Positions 22,379-32,000 of a stretch of 64,000 nucleotides of DNA are shown one piece after another. The position numbers and the translations under genes are program-made. Source of the stretch: Desertimonas flava (GTDB lineage Bacteria; Actinomycetota; Acidimicrobiia; Acidimicrobiales; Ilumatobacteraceae); NCBI RefSeq assembly GCF_003426815.1, contig NZ_QKYK01000003.1, positions 62,001 to 126,000 on the forward strand, read 5' to 3'. Position 1 is the first letter of the stretch. Each line of letters begins with the position of its first letter. The notes below the pieces were generated by a model. That model did no database searches. It was not told where the DNA came from and saw only the letters and a list, made by a program, of their open reading frames with translations.

Positions 22379-22955
22379 AGTGCCGGCGGCAGAGCAGCTC
22401 GTATCGCACCGCGTCACCGAACAGCGGCGGCGTGCTGGAGTCGGCCGTGTCGCCCACCATCACCGTCTCACCCTCGTAGACCACGGCACCGTTCACCACA
22501 CGGGCGTTGTGGGTGGCCCGTGAACCACACCAGCAGCGCGCCTCCACCTGCAGCGGGACCCGTTCGTCGGCCAGTTCGAGCAACCGGCGCGTCCCGTCGA
22601 ACAGCTGACCGCGGAAGTCGGTGATGAGGCCGAAGGCGTACACCTCCACCTCGAGCTCGTCGACGACCCGGGCCAGCTGGTCGCACTGGGTCGGTGTGTA
22701 GAACTGCGCCTCGTCGCAGACGAGGTAGTGAATCGGCCAGTGCTCGACGGCGAGGGCGTGGATGTCGACGTCGGGCGTGACGTCGAGCGCCGGGGCGGCG
22801 ACGCCGAGCCGGCTGGTGACCTGGTGCCCCTCACGGTCGAGGCACGTGAGCAGCAGGCCGTACAGGTCACGCGAGGCGAGATTGTGATGGATCTGCAGCG
22901 CGACGGTGCTCTTCCCGGAACCCATCGTGCCGAACGAGAATCGCAACGTCGCCAT
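22353..22955 (-). CDS. tdk: Thymidine kinase
   Basis: Salvage kinase that phosphorylates thymidine to dTMP. The 200-residue type II TK pattern is complete: P-loop GTMGSGKST (9-17), the catalytic DEAQF segment, a lasso region with a Cys pair (CWCG) and a terminal CRRH for the structural zinc. The gene overlaps the cyclase gene tail-to-tail. Confidence 0.95.
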   Translation of the reverse strand: MATLRFSFGTMGSGKSTVALQIHHNLASRDLYGLLLTCLDREGHQVTSRLGVAAPALDVTPDVDIHALAVEHWPIHYLVCDEAQFYTPTQCDQLARVVDELEVEVYAFGLITDFRGQLFDGTRRLLELADERVPLQVEARCWCGSRATHNARVVNGAVVYEGETVMVGDTADSSTPPLFGDAVRYELLCRRHFTQGELGD

Positions 22956-23096
22956 GGCCCGATGACGCTACCCGTGCCCTGTCACACTCCTTCGGGCGAC
23001 GGCCGTTGCGGTCGTCTCATTCGAGTATGGAACGGCCCGATGCGGGGGCGTCCACACTCGGGCGACGTTCAGTACTCGGATGGGTGGACGGTGCCG

Positions 23097-24611
23097 TCAG
23101 AGCATCGACTGGAGGCGTTCGATCGTGTCGGCTTCGGCCGGCCGTTTGTCGGGCCGGTAGCGCTTGACGCGGGCGAAGCGCAGGGCGACGCCGCCGGGAT
23201 AGCGGGTGGAGCGCTGCACCCCGTCGATGGCGATCTCCACCACCAACTCGGGCCGCACGTGGACGACGTGGCCGTCGGTGCCGCCGATCGCCATCTTCGT
23301 GAACGTGTCGGTCTGCCAGGCGAGCAGCTCGTCGGTCATGCCCTTGAAGGTCTTTCCCACCATCACGAACGACCCCGACGACGGGTCGCGCGCCCCGAGG
23401 TGGAGGTTCGACAGCCAGCCCCGCCGGCGGCCGTGACCCCATTCGACCGCCAAGACGACGAGGTCGAACGTGTACACCGGCTTGACCTTGCGCCACGATC
23501 CGCCCCGCCGCCCTGCCGCGTACGTCGACTCGATCGCCTTGACCATCACACCCTCCTGCCCACGACGAACGGCGTCGTCCATGAACGCCGCCGCCTCGTC
23601 CGCGTCGGCGGTGACGATCGAGGGCAGCCGGAACTGCTCGGGCACCGTGGTCACCAGCACGGCCCGCCTGGTCGACAGGGGCTCGTCCACCAACGGGGTG
23701 CCCTGAGCGTGCATAACGTCGAAGAAGTAGGCGCCGAGCGTGCCGCCGCGCCCGCTCACGGCGTCGGCGCCGAAGTCGCTCATCGTGTCCTGGAACCGGC
23801 GGGGTGAGCCGTCCTCGGCGAGTCCGGCCACCTCCCCGTCGAGCACGAGGTCGCCGCCCGGCAGCCCGGCGACGAGGTCGACCACGGCGGGGAGCCGATC
23901 GGTGATGTCGTTGAGGTTCCGGGTGAACAGGCGGATGGCGCCGTCACGTCGGTGGGCCTGCACGCGGGCACCGTCGAGCTTCCATTCCACCGAGGCCAAC
24001 CCGGTGTTGGCGAGGGCGTCGACGACGTCGGCGGCCGGCGAGGCCAGCATCGGCTCGACCGCACGGCCGGGCTGCAGCGTGACCGCCTCGAGCGCGGTCG
24101 CTCCCCCGGCGAACGCCGCCCTGGCGGTCGCGCCGAGGTCGCCCGACAGCATGTTGGCCCGCCGGACGGCAGCCGCCGGCACGCCCGATCCCTTGGCGAC
24201 GGCGTCGAGCATCACCCCTTCCAGCGCACCTTGGCGCAGCTCGCCACTGAACAAGCCCCACAGCAGTCGCTGCTCGGCGGCCGTCGCCCGATCGAACACG
24301 TCGCGGAGCAGCTGCTGGCGAGTTGCGACCGAGCCGGCACCGGCGGTACCGGCGAGGGTGTCCAGCCATCGATCGATCTCGAGGATCTCGAGCGTGGCCT
24401 CGTCAGCCGGGACGGCGCCGAGCTTGGACAACGTCGACCAGCCGACGCCGATCCGCCCCTGCCGAGGCTGGCCGGTGAGGATCCCGACCGCCACCGGGAC
24501 CTCGTCGGGCGACAGCCGCCGCAGGACGTCGGCGATCGCGGTGGTCTTGGCCGAGCGCGCCGAGGCTGCGGCCACCGCCTCGGAGGCTGCAGCGAGTTCG
24601 GCGAACAGCAT
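23097..24611 (-). CDS. ligB: ATP-dependent DNA ligase, LigB type
   Basis: This 504-residue ligase matches mycobacterial LigB in length. The adenylated Lys211 lies in motif I (EWKLDGARVQ), motif III is YFFDVM, motif IV EGVMVKA and motif V WRKVKPVY. An OB-fold C-terminus ends in LRFARVKRYRPDK. The N-terminal ~190 residues form the non-catalytic DNA-binding domain. The ATG at 24611 was chosen over an upstream in-frame ATG because it gives the family N-terminus and follows the secreted-protein gene by 11 nt. Confidence 0.95.
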   Translation of the reverse strand: MLFAELAAASEAVAAASARSAKTTAIADVLRRLSPDEVPVAVGILTGQPRQGRIGVGWSTLSKLGAVPADEATLEILEIDRWLDTLAGTAGAGSVATRQQLLRDVFDRATAAEQRLLWGLFSGELRQGALEGVMLDAVAKGSGVPAAAVRRANMLSGDLGATARAAFAGGATALEAVTLQPGRAVEPMLASPAADVVDALANTGLASVEWKLDGARVQAHRRDGAIRLFTRNLNDITDRLPAVVDLVAGLPGGDLVLDGEVAGLAEDGSPRRFQDTMSDFGADAVSGRGGTLGAYFFDVMHAQGTPLVDEPLSTRRAVLVTTVPEQFRLPSIVTADADEAAAFMDDAVRRGQEGVMVKAIESTYAAGRRGGSWRKVKPVYTFDLVVLAVEWGHGRRRGWLSNLHLGARDPSSGSFVMVGKTFKGMTDELLAWQTDTFTKMAIGGTDGHVVHVRPELVVEIAIDGVQRSTRYPGGVALRFARVKRYRPDKRPAEADTIERLQSML

Positions 24612-24622
24612 CAGTCCATCGG

Positions 24623-25654
24623 TCAGAAGACCTGACAGCTGTCGAGGAGGGCGGCCATCGAGGCCATGTTGTCGACGTTCACGCTGTTCAAGCCGCCGAC
24701 GACGCACGACGCCTGCTCGGGGCTCAGCGTGATGCCCTGGTCGGCGAAGAGCTGCTGGACCACGGCGATCGACGGATCATCGAGCGGCACCCCTGTCGGG
24801 ACGGGCGCAGACGTCACCCCCGGCGCCGCCGTCGGTCCGGGCACGGTGGGAACCACCGGCAACGATGGCGACGCGGCGGCCGTCGAGGGAGCCACCGGGG
24901 GCGCGGTGACCGCCGGCGCCGTGGTCGCCGGCGGGCCCGACAGGTCGTCGGTGTCGATGAGGGCCAGCATGATGCCCGAGACGATGCCCGAGATGGGTGC
25001 CTCGCAAGCCGTCAGCGCGGCCAGCGCCTCGTCGTCGGTGGCGGCCGGACCGAGCCCGGCGTCGGCCAGGCACTCGAGGCCGTCCGACGGGACGAGGAAC
25101 AGCAACCCGACGAAGAAGGCATCGTCCGGCGGGATCTGATCGACGGCGGAGCCGCTCGGGGCCGGGGCCCCGTCGAGCGCCTGCTGCCCCCGGGCCCAGA
25201 TGGCGGCGGCGCCGTCGACGAACGTCGCGACCGGGATCCCGCAGGACTGGAGGGCGGTGGCGGCCGCCGTGTCGTCGACGATGATCGGGCCGCCGACGGC
25301 CGACGCGAGGCACTGGAACGAGGCCTCGTCGAGCCCCATGGTGGCGAGGACGGCGGCGCGCACCTGGGGTGTGAGCACGCCGGCGTCGTCGGCCGCGCTG
25401 GGGTCCTCCTCATGCCCGGTGGGTTCCTGGCTGCCGGCTGTGTCCGCCGTCGCGACGACGGTCGTCGGGGCGGCCATCAGGGTCGTCACCGTGACGGTGG
25501 CGACGGGCGCCGTGAGCGGGGGCGCGGTGGGCCGCGGCTGCGTGGGCGGCGGTACCGACGCGGCACCGTCGCCGGACCCGGCTGCCGCGACCGCTCCGAA
25601 CGCCAGAGCGGCAGCAGCGGCAACGGCGGACACGGCGAAGCGGGTGCGAAGCAT
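24623..25654 (-). CDS. Secreted protein of unknown function, Pro/Thr/Ala-rich
   Basis: This 343-residue exported protein has a clear Sec signal peptide (basic MLRTR, then a hydrophobic run ending near AVAAAG). A Pro/Thr-rich linker (~35-75) follows. Three spaced segments each end in Cys pairs, such as SFQCLASAVGG, LECLADAGLGP and ASCVVGGLN. These look like repeats of a ~70-residue all-helical module with paired cysteines. The ATG follows TACGTT by exactly 6 nt. It is co-directional with ligB but gives no functional clue. Confidence 0.75.
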   Translation of the reverse strand: MLRTRFAVSAVAAAAALAFGAVAAAGSGDGAASVPPPTQPRPTAPPLTAPVATVTVTTLMAAPTTVVATADTAGSQEPTGHEEDPSAADDAGVLTPQVRAAVLATMGLDEASFQCLASAVGGPIIVDDTAAATALQSCGIPVATFVDGAAAIWARGQQALDGAPAPSGSAVDQIPPDDAFFVGLLFLVPSDGLECLADAGLGPAATDDEALAALTACEAPISGIVSGIMLALIDTDDLSGPPATTAPAVTAPPVAPSTAAASPSLPVVPTVPGPTAAPGVTSAPVPTGVPLDDPSIAVVQQLFADQGITLSPEQASCVVGGLNSVNVDNMASMAALLDSCQVF

Positions 25655-25660
25655 CGGCTC

Positions 25661-25666
25661 AACGTA
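25661..25666 (-). promoter_or_regulatory. -10 box TACGTT, leaderless start
   Basis: TACGTT, GAGCCG, then ATG at 25654: the TANNNT-N6 pattern, driving the secreted-protein/ligB operon. Confidence 0.6.
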
Positions 25667-25826
25667 GCGGCCGAACGAGCCCGGAACCGGGCGGTGGGCC
25701 GACTCGCGAGCGCCCGCCGGGGCGCCCCGGCCGGCGATCCCACCATCCGAACCCGAGATTCCGCCAATGGTGCCGCTACTGTTGACGGGTGGAGGGGGGC
25801 GGCAACGACGCCGGCCCGAAAAACAT

Positions 25827-27737
25827 ATGACTGAGACTGCTGGGCGTGGGGACGCACAGGTGCTCGACCGGGTCGTGGTGCGATTCGCCGGCGATTCGGG
25901 AGACGGGATGCAGCTGACAGGAGACCGATTCACATCGGTGTCGGCGTCCTTCGGCAATGATCTGTCCACGCTGCCGGACTATCCGGCCGAGATTCGAGCA
26001 CCGGCCGGAACCGTCAACGGCGTGTCCAGTTTCCAGGTGCACATCTCCGATCACGAGATCACCACCCCCGGTGACGAGCCCAACGTGCTGGTGGCGATGA
26101 ACCCTGCCGCCCTGCGCGCCGACATCGGGCGGCTCGAGACGGGCGGAACGCTGATCGTCAACGAGGACGCCTTCGATCACCGCAACCTCGTCAAGGCCGG
26201 CTACGTCCGACCGGGAACCGGCGAGGGCGACGACGCCGAGTCGTACAACCCGCTCACCGACGGGAGTCTCGACACGTACCGGGTGATCAGGGTGCCGATG
26301 ACGAGCCTCACGAAGGAGGCCACAGCGCCCTTGGGCGTCAAGCCTCGCGATGCCGAACGCTCGAAGAACTTCTTCGCCCTCGGGCTGGTGTCGTGGATGT
26401 ACACGCGGCCGATCGAGACCACGCTCGACTGGATCGACGAGCGCTTCGGCAAGAACGAGATGGTCGCGGGGGCCAACCGGGCGGCGTTCCTCGCCGGCTT
26501 CAACTTCGGCGAGACCACCGAAGCCGTCGGCCACCGGTTCGAGGTCCGCCCGGCCGCCCTCCCGTCGGGCGAGTACACGAGCATCACCGGCAACACGGCA
26601 CTCGCCTGGGGCATCATCGCCGCGGGACAGCTGGCGAAGCTACCCATCACACTGGGCTCCTACCCCATCACCCCGGCGTCCGACATCCTCCACGAGCTGT
26701 CGAAGCACAAGCACTTCGGCATTCGCACCGTGCAGGCCGAGGACGAGATCGCCGCGGTCGGCATCGCCCTCGGCTCGGCGTTCGCCGGCCACCTGGGCGT
26801 CACCACCACTAGCGGCCCTGGTGTGGCGCTGAAGAGCGAGACCATCTCGCTCGCCGTGTCGCTCGAGCTGCCGCTGCTGATCGTCGACATCCAGCGCGGT
26901 GGCCCGTCCACCGGTCTGCCCACCAAGACGGAGGCGGCCGACCTCAACCTCGCGCTGTACGGGCGGCACAGCGAGGCACCGCTTCCCGTCGTCGCCGCGT
27001 CGAGCCCGGTCGACTGCTTCGACGCCGCCATCGAGGCGGTACGCATCGCCGTGAAGTACCGCACGCCGGTGATCCTGCTGTCGGACGGTTTCATCGCCAA
27101 CGGCTCGGAACCCTGGCAGCTGCCCGACATCGCCTCGCTGCCCGACATCTCGGTGCCCTTCGCCACGGAGATGAACCACGTCGACTCCAACGGCCACGAC
27201 GAGTTCTGGCCGTACCTCCGGGACCCCGTCACGTTGGCCCGACCGTGGGCGATCCCCGGCACCCCGGGCCTGATGCACCGGGTCGGTGGCCTCGAGAAGG
27301 GCGACGGCCACGGCAACATCGACTACACGCCGGCCAACCATCAGCGCATGGTCGACCTGCGGGCGGCCAAGGTCGCCGGCATCGCGTCGGACTTCGATGC
27401 CACCGTCGTGCAGGGCGACGCCGACGATGCCGACCTCCTCATCGCGGGATGGGGGTCGACGTGGGCGGCCATCGATGCCGCCGTGCAACGTCGTCGCCGG
27501 GCCGGTCGCAAGCTGGCATGGGTCCATCTCCGGCACCTCAACCCGCTGCCCCGGGATCTCGGCGACCTGTTGCGCCGCTACCCGCGGGTGCTCGTGCCCG
27601 AGCTGAACAAGGGGCAACTGGTCCGGGTCCTGCGGGCGGAGTACCTGGTCGACGCCCAGTCGTTCTCCAAGGTCCAAGGGCTGCCCTTCTCGACCCGCGA
27701 GATCGAAGACGCCATCGAAAAGGAGCTGGCTTCATGA
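25827..27737 (+). CDS. korA: 2-oxoglutarate:ferredoxin oxidoreductase subunit alpha (fused gamma-alpha)
   Basis: With KorB it decarboxylates a 2-oxoacid (usually 2-oxoglutarate) to acyl-CoA and reduces ferredoxin. The 636-residue protein starts with the gamma domain (RFAGDSGDGMQLTGDRF, ~13-190). The pyrimidine-binding domain follows (GSYPITPASDILHELS, GVTTTSGPGVALKSE) and then the transketolase-C-like part. The ATG at 25827 was chosen because the gamma domain begins 12 residues later; no Shine-Dalgarno sequence is visible. The 3' end carries half of a duplicated junction shared with korB. Confidence 0.94.
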   Translation: MTETAGRGDAQVLDRVVVRFAGDSGDGMQLTGDRFTSVSASFGNDLSTLPDYPAEIRAPAGTVNGVSSFQVHISDHEITTPGDEPNVLVAMNPAALRADIGRLETGGTLIVNEDAFDHRNLVKAGYVRPGTGEGDDAESYNPLTDGSLDTYRVIRVPMTSLTKEATAPLGVKPRDAERSKNFFALGLVSWMYTRPIETTLDWIDERFGKNEMVAGANRAAFLAGFNFGETTEAVGHRFEVRPAALPSGEYTSITGNTALAWGIIAAGQLAKLPITLGSYPITPASDILHELSKHKHFGIRTVQAEDEIAAVGIALGSAFAGHLGVTTTSGPGVALKSETISLAVSLELPLLIVDIQRGGPSTGLPTKTEAADLNLALYGRHSEAPLPVVAASSPVDCFDAAIEAVRIAVKYRTPVILLSDGFIANGSEPWQLPDIASLPDISVPFATEMNHVDSNGHDEFWPYLRDPVTLARPWAIPGTPGLMHRVGGLEKGDGHGNIDYTPANHQRMVDLRAAKVAGIASDFDATVVQGDADDADLLIAGWGSTWAAIDAAVQRRRRAGRKLAWVHLRHLNPLPRDLGDLLRRYPRVLVPELNKGQLVRVLRAEYLVDAQSFSKVQGLPFSTREIEDAIEKELAS

Positions 27738-27888
27738 CAGCGAGCGCAGCGAGCGTCCCGACGTTCGAGCGGGTAGGGCGGCGGAGCGCCAGCCGCCGAG
27801 GCTTCAGCCGAGCCGGCTTGTCGGCCGTCCGGCGCGACGGCCTGCGTGGCCGGGGAACGCACAGAGAGGAGCTGGCTCAATGACTGCG
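27721..27888 (+). repeat. 146-bp insertion/duplication at the korA-korB junction
   Basis: The segment AGGAGCTGGC followed by a start codon occurs twice, at 27721 (korA end, ATG 27734 overlapping its stop) and at 27867 (before korB ATG 27880). The offset is 146 bp. The inserted DNA is hairpin-rich, contains GAGCGCAGCGA motifs, and keeps a 49-codon ORF (27734-27883) that overlaps both neighbours by ATGA. This looks like an element inserted into an ancestral korA/korB 4-nt overlap. Confidence 0.75.
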
Positions 27889-28899
27889 GTCGATGTCCCG
27901 TTGACGACGAAGAAGGACTGGTCGAGCGACGAGGAGGTGCGGTGGTGCCCCGGGTGCGGCGACTACGGCATCCTCCAGGCCGTCCAGCAGCTGATGCCCG
28001 AACTGGGCTCCACACCGGCCAACACGGTGTTCATCAGCGGCATCGGCTGTTCCAGCCGGTTCCCGTACTACATGAACACGTACGGCGTGCACAGCATCCA
28101 CGGGCGGGCGCCGGCCATCGCCACGGGGGTCGCCGTGGCCCGGCCCGACCTCGACGTGTGGGTCATCACGGGAGATGGTGACGGGCTGTCGATCGGCGGC
28201 AATCACCTCATCCACGCCCTGCGGCGCAACGTCAATCTGACGATCCTGCTGTTCAACAACCGCATCTACGGGTTGACCAAGGGCCAGTACTCCCCGACAT
28301 CCGAGCTCGGCAAGGTCACCAAGTCGACACCACTCGGTTCCGTCGACCCGCCGTTCAATCCGCTCACCGTCGCCCTCGGCGCCGAGGCGAGCTTCGTGGC
28401 CCGCACGCACGACCTCGACCGCAAGCACATGATGGAGACGTTCCGCGCCGCCCACGACCACCGCGGCGCCTCGTTCGTCGAGATCTACCAGAACTGCAAC
28501 GTCTTCAACGACGGCCAGTTCAACGAGATCACCCGCAAGCAGCAGCGTGACGAGATGATGATCGACCTCGTCCACGGCGAGCCGATCCGTTTCGGCGCCG
28601 ACAACCAGCGGGGCGTCACGATGGGCTCGGACGGCCAACTGCGCATCGTCGAGGTCGCCGACGTCGGCGAGGACGCGATCCTCCGCCACGACGCCTATCG
28701 CGACGACCCGAGCCTAGCCTTTGCCCTGGCCCGCCTCAGCACCGACGACCACTCCCCCACGCCGTTCGGCATCTTCCGATCCGTCGAGCGTCAGGAGTAC
28801 TCGTCGGCCATCAGCAACCAGCTGGCGCAGGCGTCCGAGCGCAAGGGCCCCGGAGACCTGGCCGCGCTGCTGCGCAGCAACGGCACCTGGACCGTCTGA
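27880..28899 (+). CDS. korB: 2-oxoglutarate:ferredoxin oxidoreductase subunit beta
   Basis: This is the thiamine-diphosphate subunit, 339 residues. RWCPGCGDYGIL and GIGCSSRFPYY supply the cysteines and TPP contacts. ITGDGDGLSIGGNHLIHALR is the GDG-N TPP/Mg motif, with IYGLTKGQYSPTS behind it. An AGGAG lies 8 nt before the ATG. The partner korA is just upstream, separated by the unusual 146-bp repeat instead of the usual close coupling. Confidence 0.95.
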   Translation: MTAVDVPLTTKKDWSSDEEVRWCPGCGDYGILQAVQQLMPELGSTPANTVFISGIGCSSRFPYYMNTYGVHSIHGRAPAIATGVAVARPDLDVWVITGDGDGLSIGGNHLIHALRRNVNLTILLFNNRIYGLTKGQYSPTSELGKVTKSTPLGSVDPPFNPLTVALGAEASFVARTHDLDRKHMMETFRAAHDHRGASFVEIYQNCNVFNDGQFNEITRKQQRDEMMIDLVHGEPIRFGADNQRGVTMGSDGQLRIVEVADVGEDAILRHDAYRDDPSLAFALARLSTDDHSPTPFGIFRSVERQEYSSAISNQLAQASERKGPGDLAALLRSNGTWTV

Positions 28900-29026
28900 C
28901 GGCGACGCTGACTGCGTTCCCGAGCCGTTCGCGTCGCGCCGAGCGGCGGACCAGCTGCCGGAGCGATCGTGCCCACTCAGGCGGCCGGCGAAGCGTTGAA
29001 GCGCTCCTCAGACCGCGCCCACGAAC

Positions 29027-29032
29027 TACGGT
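29027..29032 (+). promoter_or_regulatory. -10 box TACGGT, leaderless start of SARP regulator
   Basis: TACGGT, GACCCC, then GTG at 29039. Confidence 0.6.
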
Positions 29033-29038
29033 GACCCC

Positions 29039-32000
29039 GTGCAACTGGCGGTACTGGGGCCGGTCGCGCTCGTCTCCGAAGGCTCCCTGGTGGCGCTGGG
29101 AGGGCCGAAGCAACGACTCGTACTCGGCCTCCTCGCCGCGTCCCGAGGACGGGTCGTCCCGGTCGACGAACTGATCGACGGGCTGTGGCCCGACGGTCCG
29201 CAGGCGCAGCCGCGCAAGACCGTGCAGGTGTACGTCACCCGACTCCGGCGCGCCCTCGGCGACCATGCTGATGCCATCTCCAGCGAGGCGGCCGGATACC
29301 GGCTCGACCCGACGGCGATCGACGTCGACGCCGACGACTTCGAACGGGCGGTGACCGCGGCGCTCGTCGACGAGAACGACGAGCGCGCTGCGGCGGTGCT
29401 CCGCGAGGCCCTCGGCGCCTGGCGGGGTGATGCCTTCGTCGACCTCCGGGACTGTGCGGCGATCGTCCCGGCCGCGGTCCAACTCGACGAGCGGCGGCTC
29501 ACCGCGCTGCACGAGCTGTTCACGCGCGAACTGCGCCTGCGGCCGAGTTCCGTGCTGGCCGAGCTCGAACACGCGGTTGGCGCCCACCCGCTCGACGAGA
29601 CGTTCGCCGGGCAGCTGATGACGGCCCAGTACCTCGCCGGCCGCCAAGCCGATGCCCTCGGCACCTACCAGCAGGTCCGCCGCCGCTTGGCCGACGAGCT
29701 CGGCGTCGAGCCCGGTCCGGCCCTGCGAGAGCTCCAGGGCCGGATCCTCCGCCACGACCTGCCCACGACTCGCGCCCAGTCGCCCGTCGAACCGGCGAGG
29801 CAGCGACGCCGCATCACGATCGTCGAGGTCGGGTTCGGCTTCGGAAACTCCGACGGGGAGATGCCGGATGCCGAGGAGGAGTTCGCCCTCCTCGCCCCAC
29901 TGCGACAGATCGCCCGCTCCCGCATCGCCGGGCACGGCGGGGTGGTCGTCAGCGAGACCGGGGACAGCCTCACGGCCTCGTTCGGGTATCCGTCGCGAGG
30001 CGATGCCCCCGTGCAGGCGGTCGCCGCCGCCCTCACCATCCGCGATCTGGCCGATGGCGTGGACAAACGCCTCGAGACCCGTATCGGCGTCGACACCGGG
30101 ATCGCCGTCATCGAGGCCGACCCGTCGGGCGGGACGGGCGGCACCCTCACCGGCATCACCGGTCCCCCGCTGCGCACGGCCCGGGCGCTTCGCGACACTG
30201 CTGCCGCCGGAACCGTTCGGCTGGGCACCGTCATCAGCGAGCTCGTCGCCCGCGAGTTCGAGCTCAGCGCACACGCCGACGGCGGTTCGATCGCCGGACC
30301 CCGCCGTCCGCGCGGCACCCGTCCTCGTCCCACCGGCCAGCTGCTCGGCCACAACCACGCGATCAGCGCCGTGCTCGACGTCGTCGAGGCGAGCTCGGCC
30401 GGGGTCCGAACGGTGGCGGTCGCCGGCCCTCCCGGGCTCGGCAAGACGGCCGTCGTCGCCGAGGTGCTGTCGCATCTCGACGCCGGGTGGGCGGTCACGC
30501 GCCTGCAGGGCGACCGGATCCACGAACCGGGAGCGTTCCAGCCGTTCCGCACGGCGTTTCCGTCGCTCTTCGACGACGGTGCCGAGCCGACCAGACGGCA
30601 GCTGATCGGCGCGATGGTGGACGCGTGGGACGAGCGGCGTCGAGCGCTCGTCGTGGACGACTTCGATGCCATCGATCCCGCCTCGTTCGAGCTCCTCGAC
30701 TCGCTCGCCGATCACGTCGCCGATGTGGCCGTCGTGCTCACCACTCGCGACCACCGACCGCTCGAGCTCTGCGGAGAGGCCGTCCCGGTCACCACACTCC
30801 GACCGTTCGATCGGGCGACCGCCCGGGAACTCGCACGGCGCGTCGCCGGGACCCGGCCGATCGGACTGGCCACGCTGAACGACATCGCCGGTCGCTCCGG
30901 GGGCAACCCATGGCACGTCATCGAGCTCACCGAGGCCGCACTCGGCGCCGGCCTCTCCGAAGCGACCGTGCCGACATCGCTGTACGACTCGCTGACGTGG
31001 CGCCTCGACCGCCTCGGACCGAGCCGCTCACTCGCCCAGCGCTGCTCCGTGCTCGGCGGTTCGTTCACCCGCGCCGACGCACGGCTCGTCGCCGACGCCT
31101 CGACCAGCGACGCCGCGCTCCAGGAACAGCTCGACGCGATGGTCGCCGGCGGAATCCTCCGCGACGCGGGCGAGGATCGCTTCGCCTTCACGCACACCCT
31201 CGTGGCCGAGATCGCCTACGAGTCGCTCCTCACCACCGAGCGCCTCGCCCTCCATGCGCTGATCGCCGACGAACTGGCGTCGCGGGGGCGAGCATCGGAA
31301 CCGGCGGTCCTCGCCTACCACCTCGAGGCGTCGGGACGATATCGCGAGGCCGCCGAGGCATGGCGACGGGCCAGTTCCGTGGCGATTCACCGCTCCCGCA
31401 ACGTCGACGCCCAGCACCACGCTCGTCGATCGCTCCGCATCATCGACGAGCACCTGAGCCGCGGCGAGAGCGAGGGCGAGCTGACAGCGCTGCGCCGCCG
31501 CGCCCTGCTCAACCTGGCGTTCGGCCTCCAGGCCACCCAGCACGGCTCGGTGGGCCTCGCCGAGGTGATCGAGCAGGCTCGCAACGACGGCGGCCTGCCG
31601 GTCGGCGCAGCGGTAACGCTCGACATGATCGACGTGAGCAACCGCCAGGCTCTGGGTGACTTCGCTGGTGCGGCAGAGATCGCCCGCCGGACCGTGGACG
31701 TGTTCAGTGCCTCCGGCGACGAGATGTCGGCGGCGTTCGCCCATCAGTTCCTCGGCGCCACGCTGGTCTGGACCGGCGACCTGGCCGGCGGCGGCGACCA
31801 GTTGCACATCGCCGCCGACTATTGGAACTCCGACGGGGCCGACGACGCCGGCCGGCTGGGCGCCCGCCCGCTCGGCGCGCTCTGGGCACTGCTCGCCCTG
31901 GTCGGGTTTTTCCGGGCTGAACCCGACGATGTCGTGGGACGGGACATCGCCCGGGCCGCCGCCGTCATTCCCGACGACGACGGCGATGGTCGGTGCCTCG

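Noticed and set aside
28811-30916. 701-codon minus-strand open frame
   Set aside because: It is antisense to the SARP regulator, whose domains are unmistakable.
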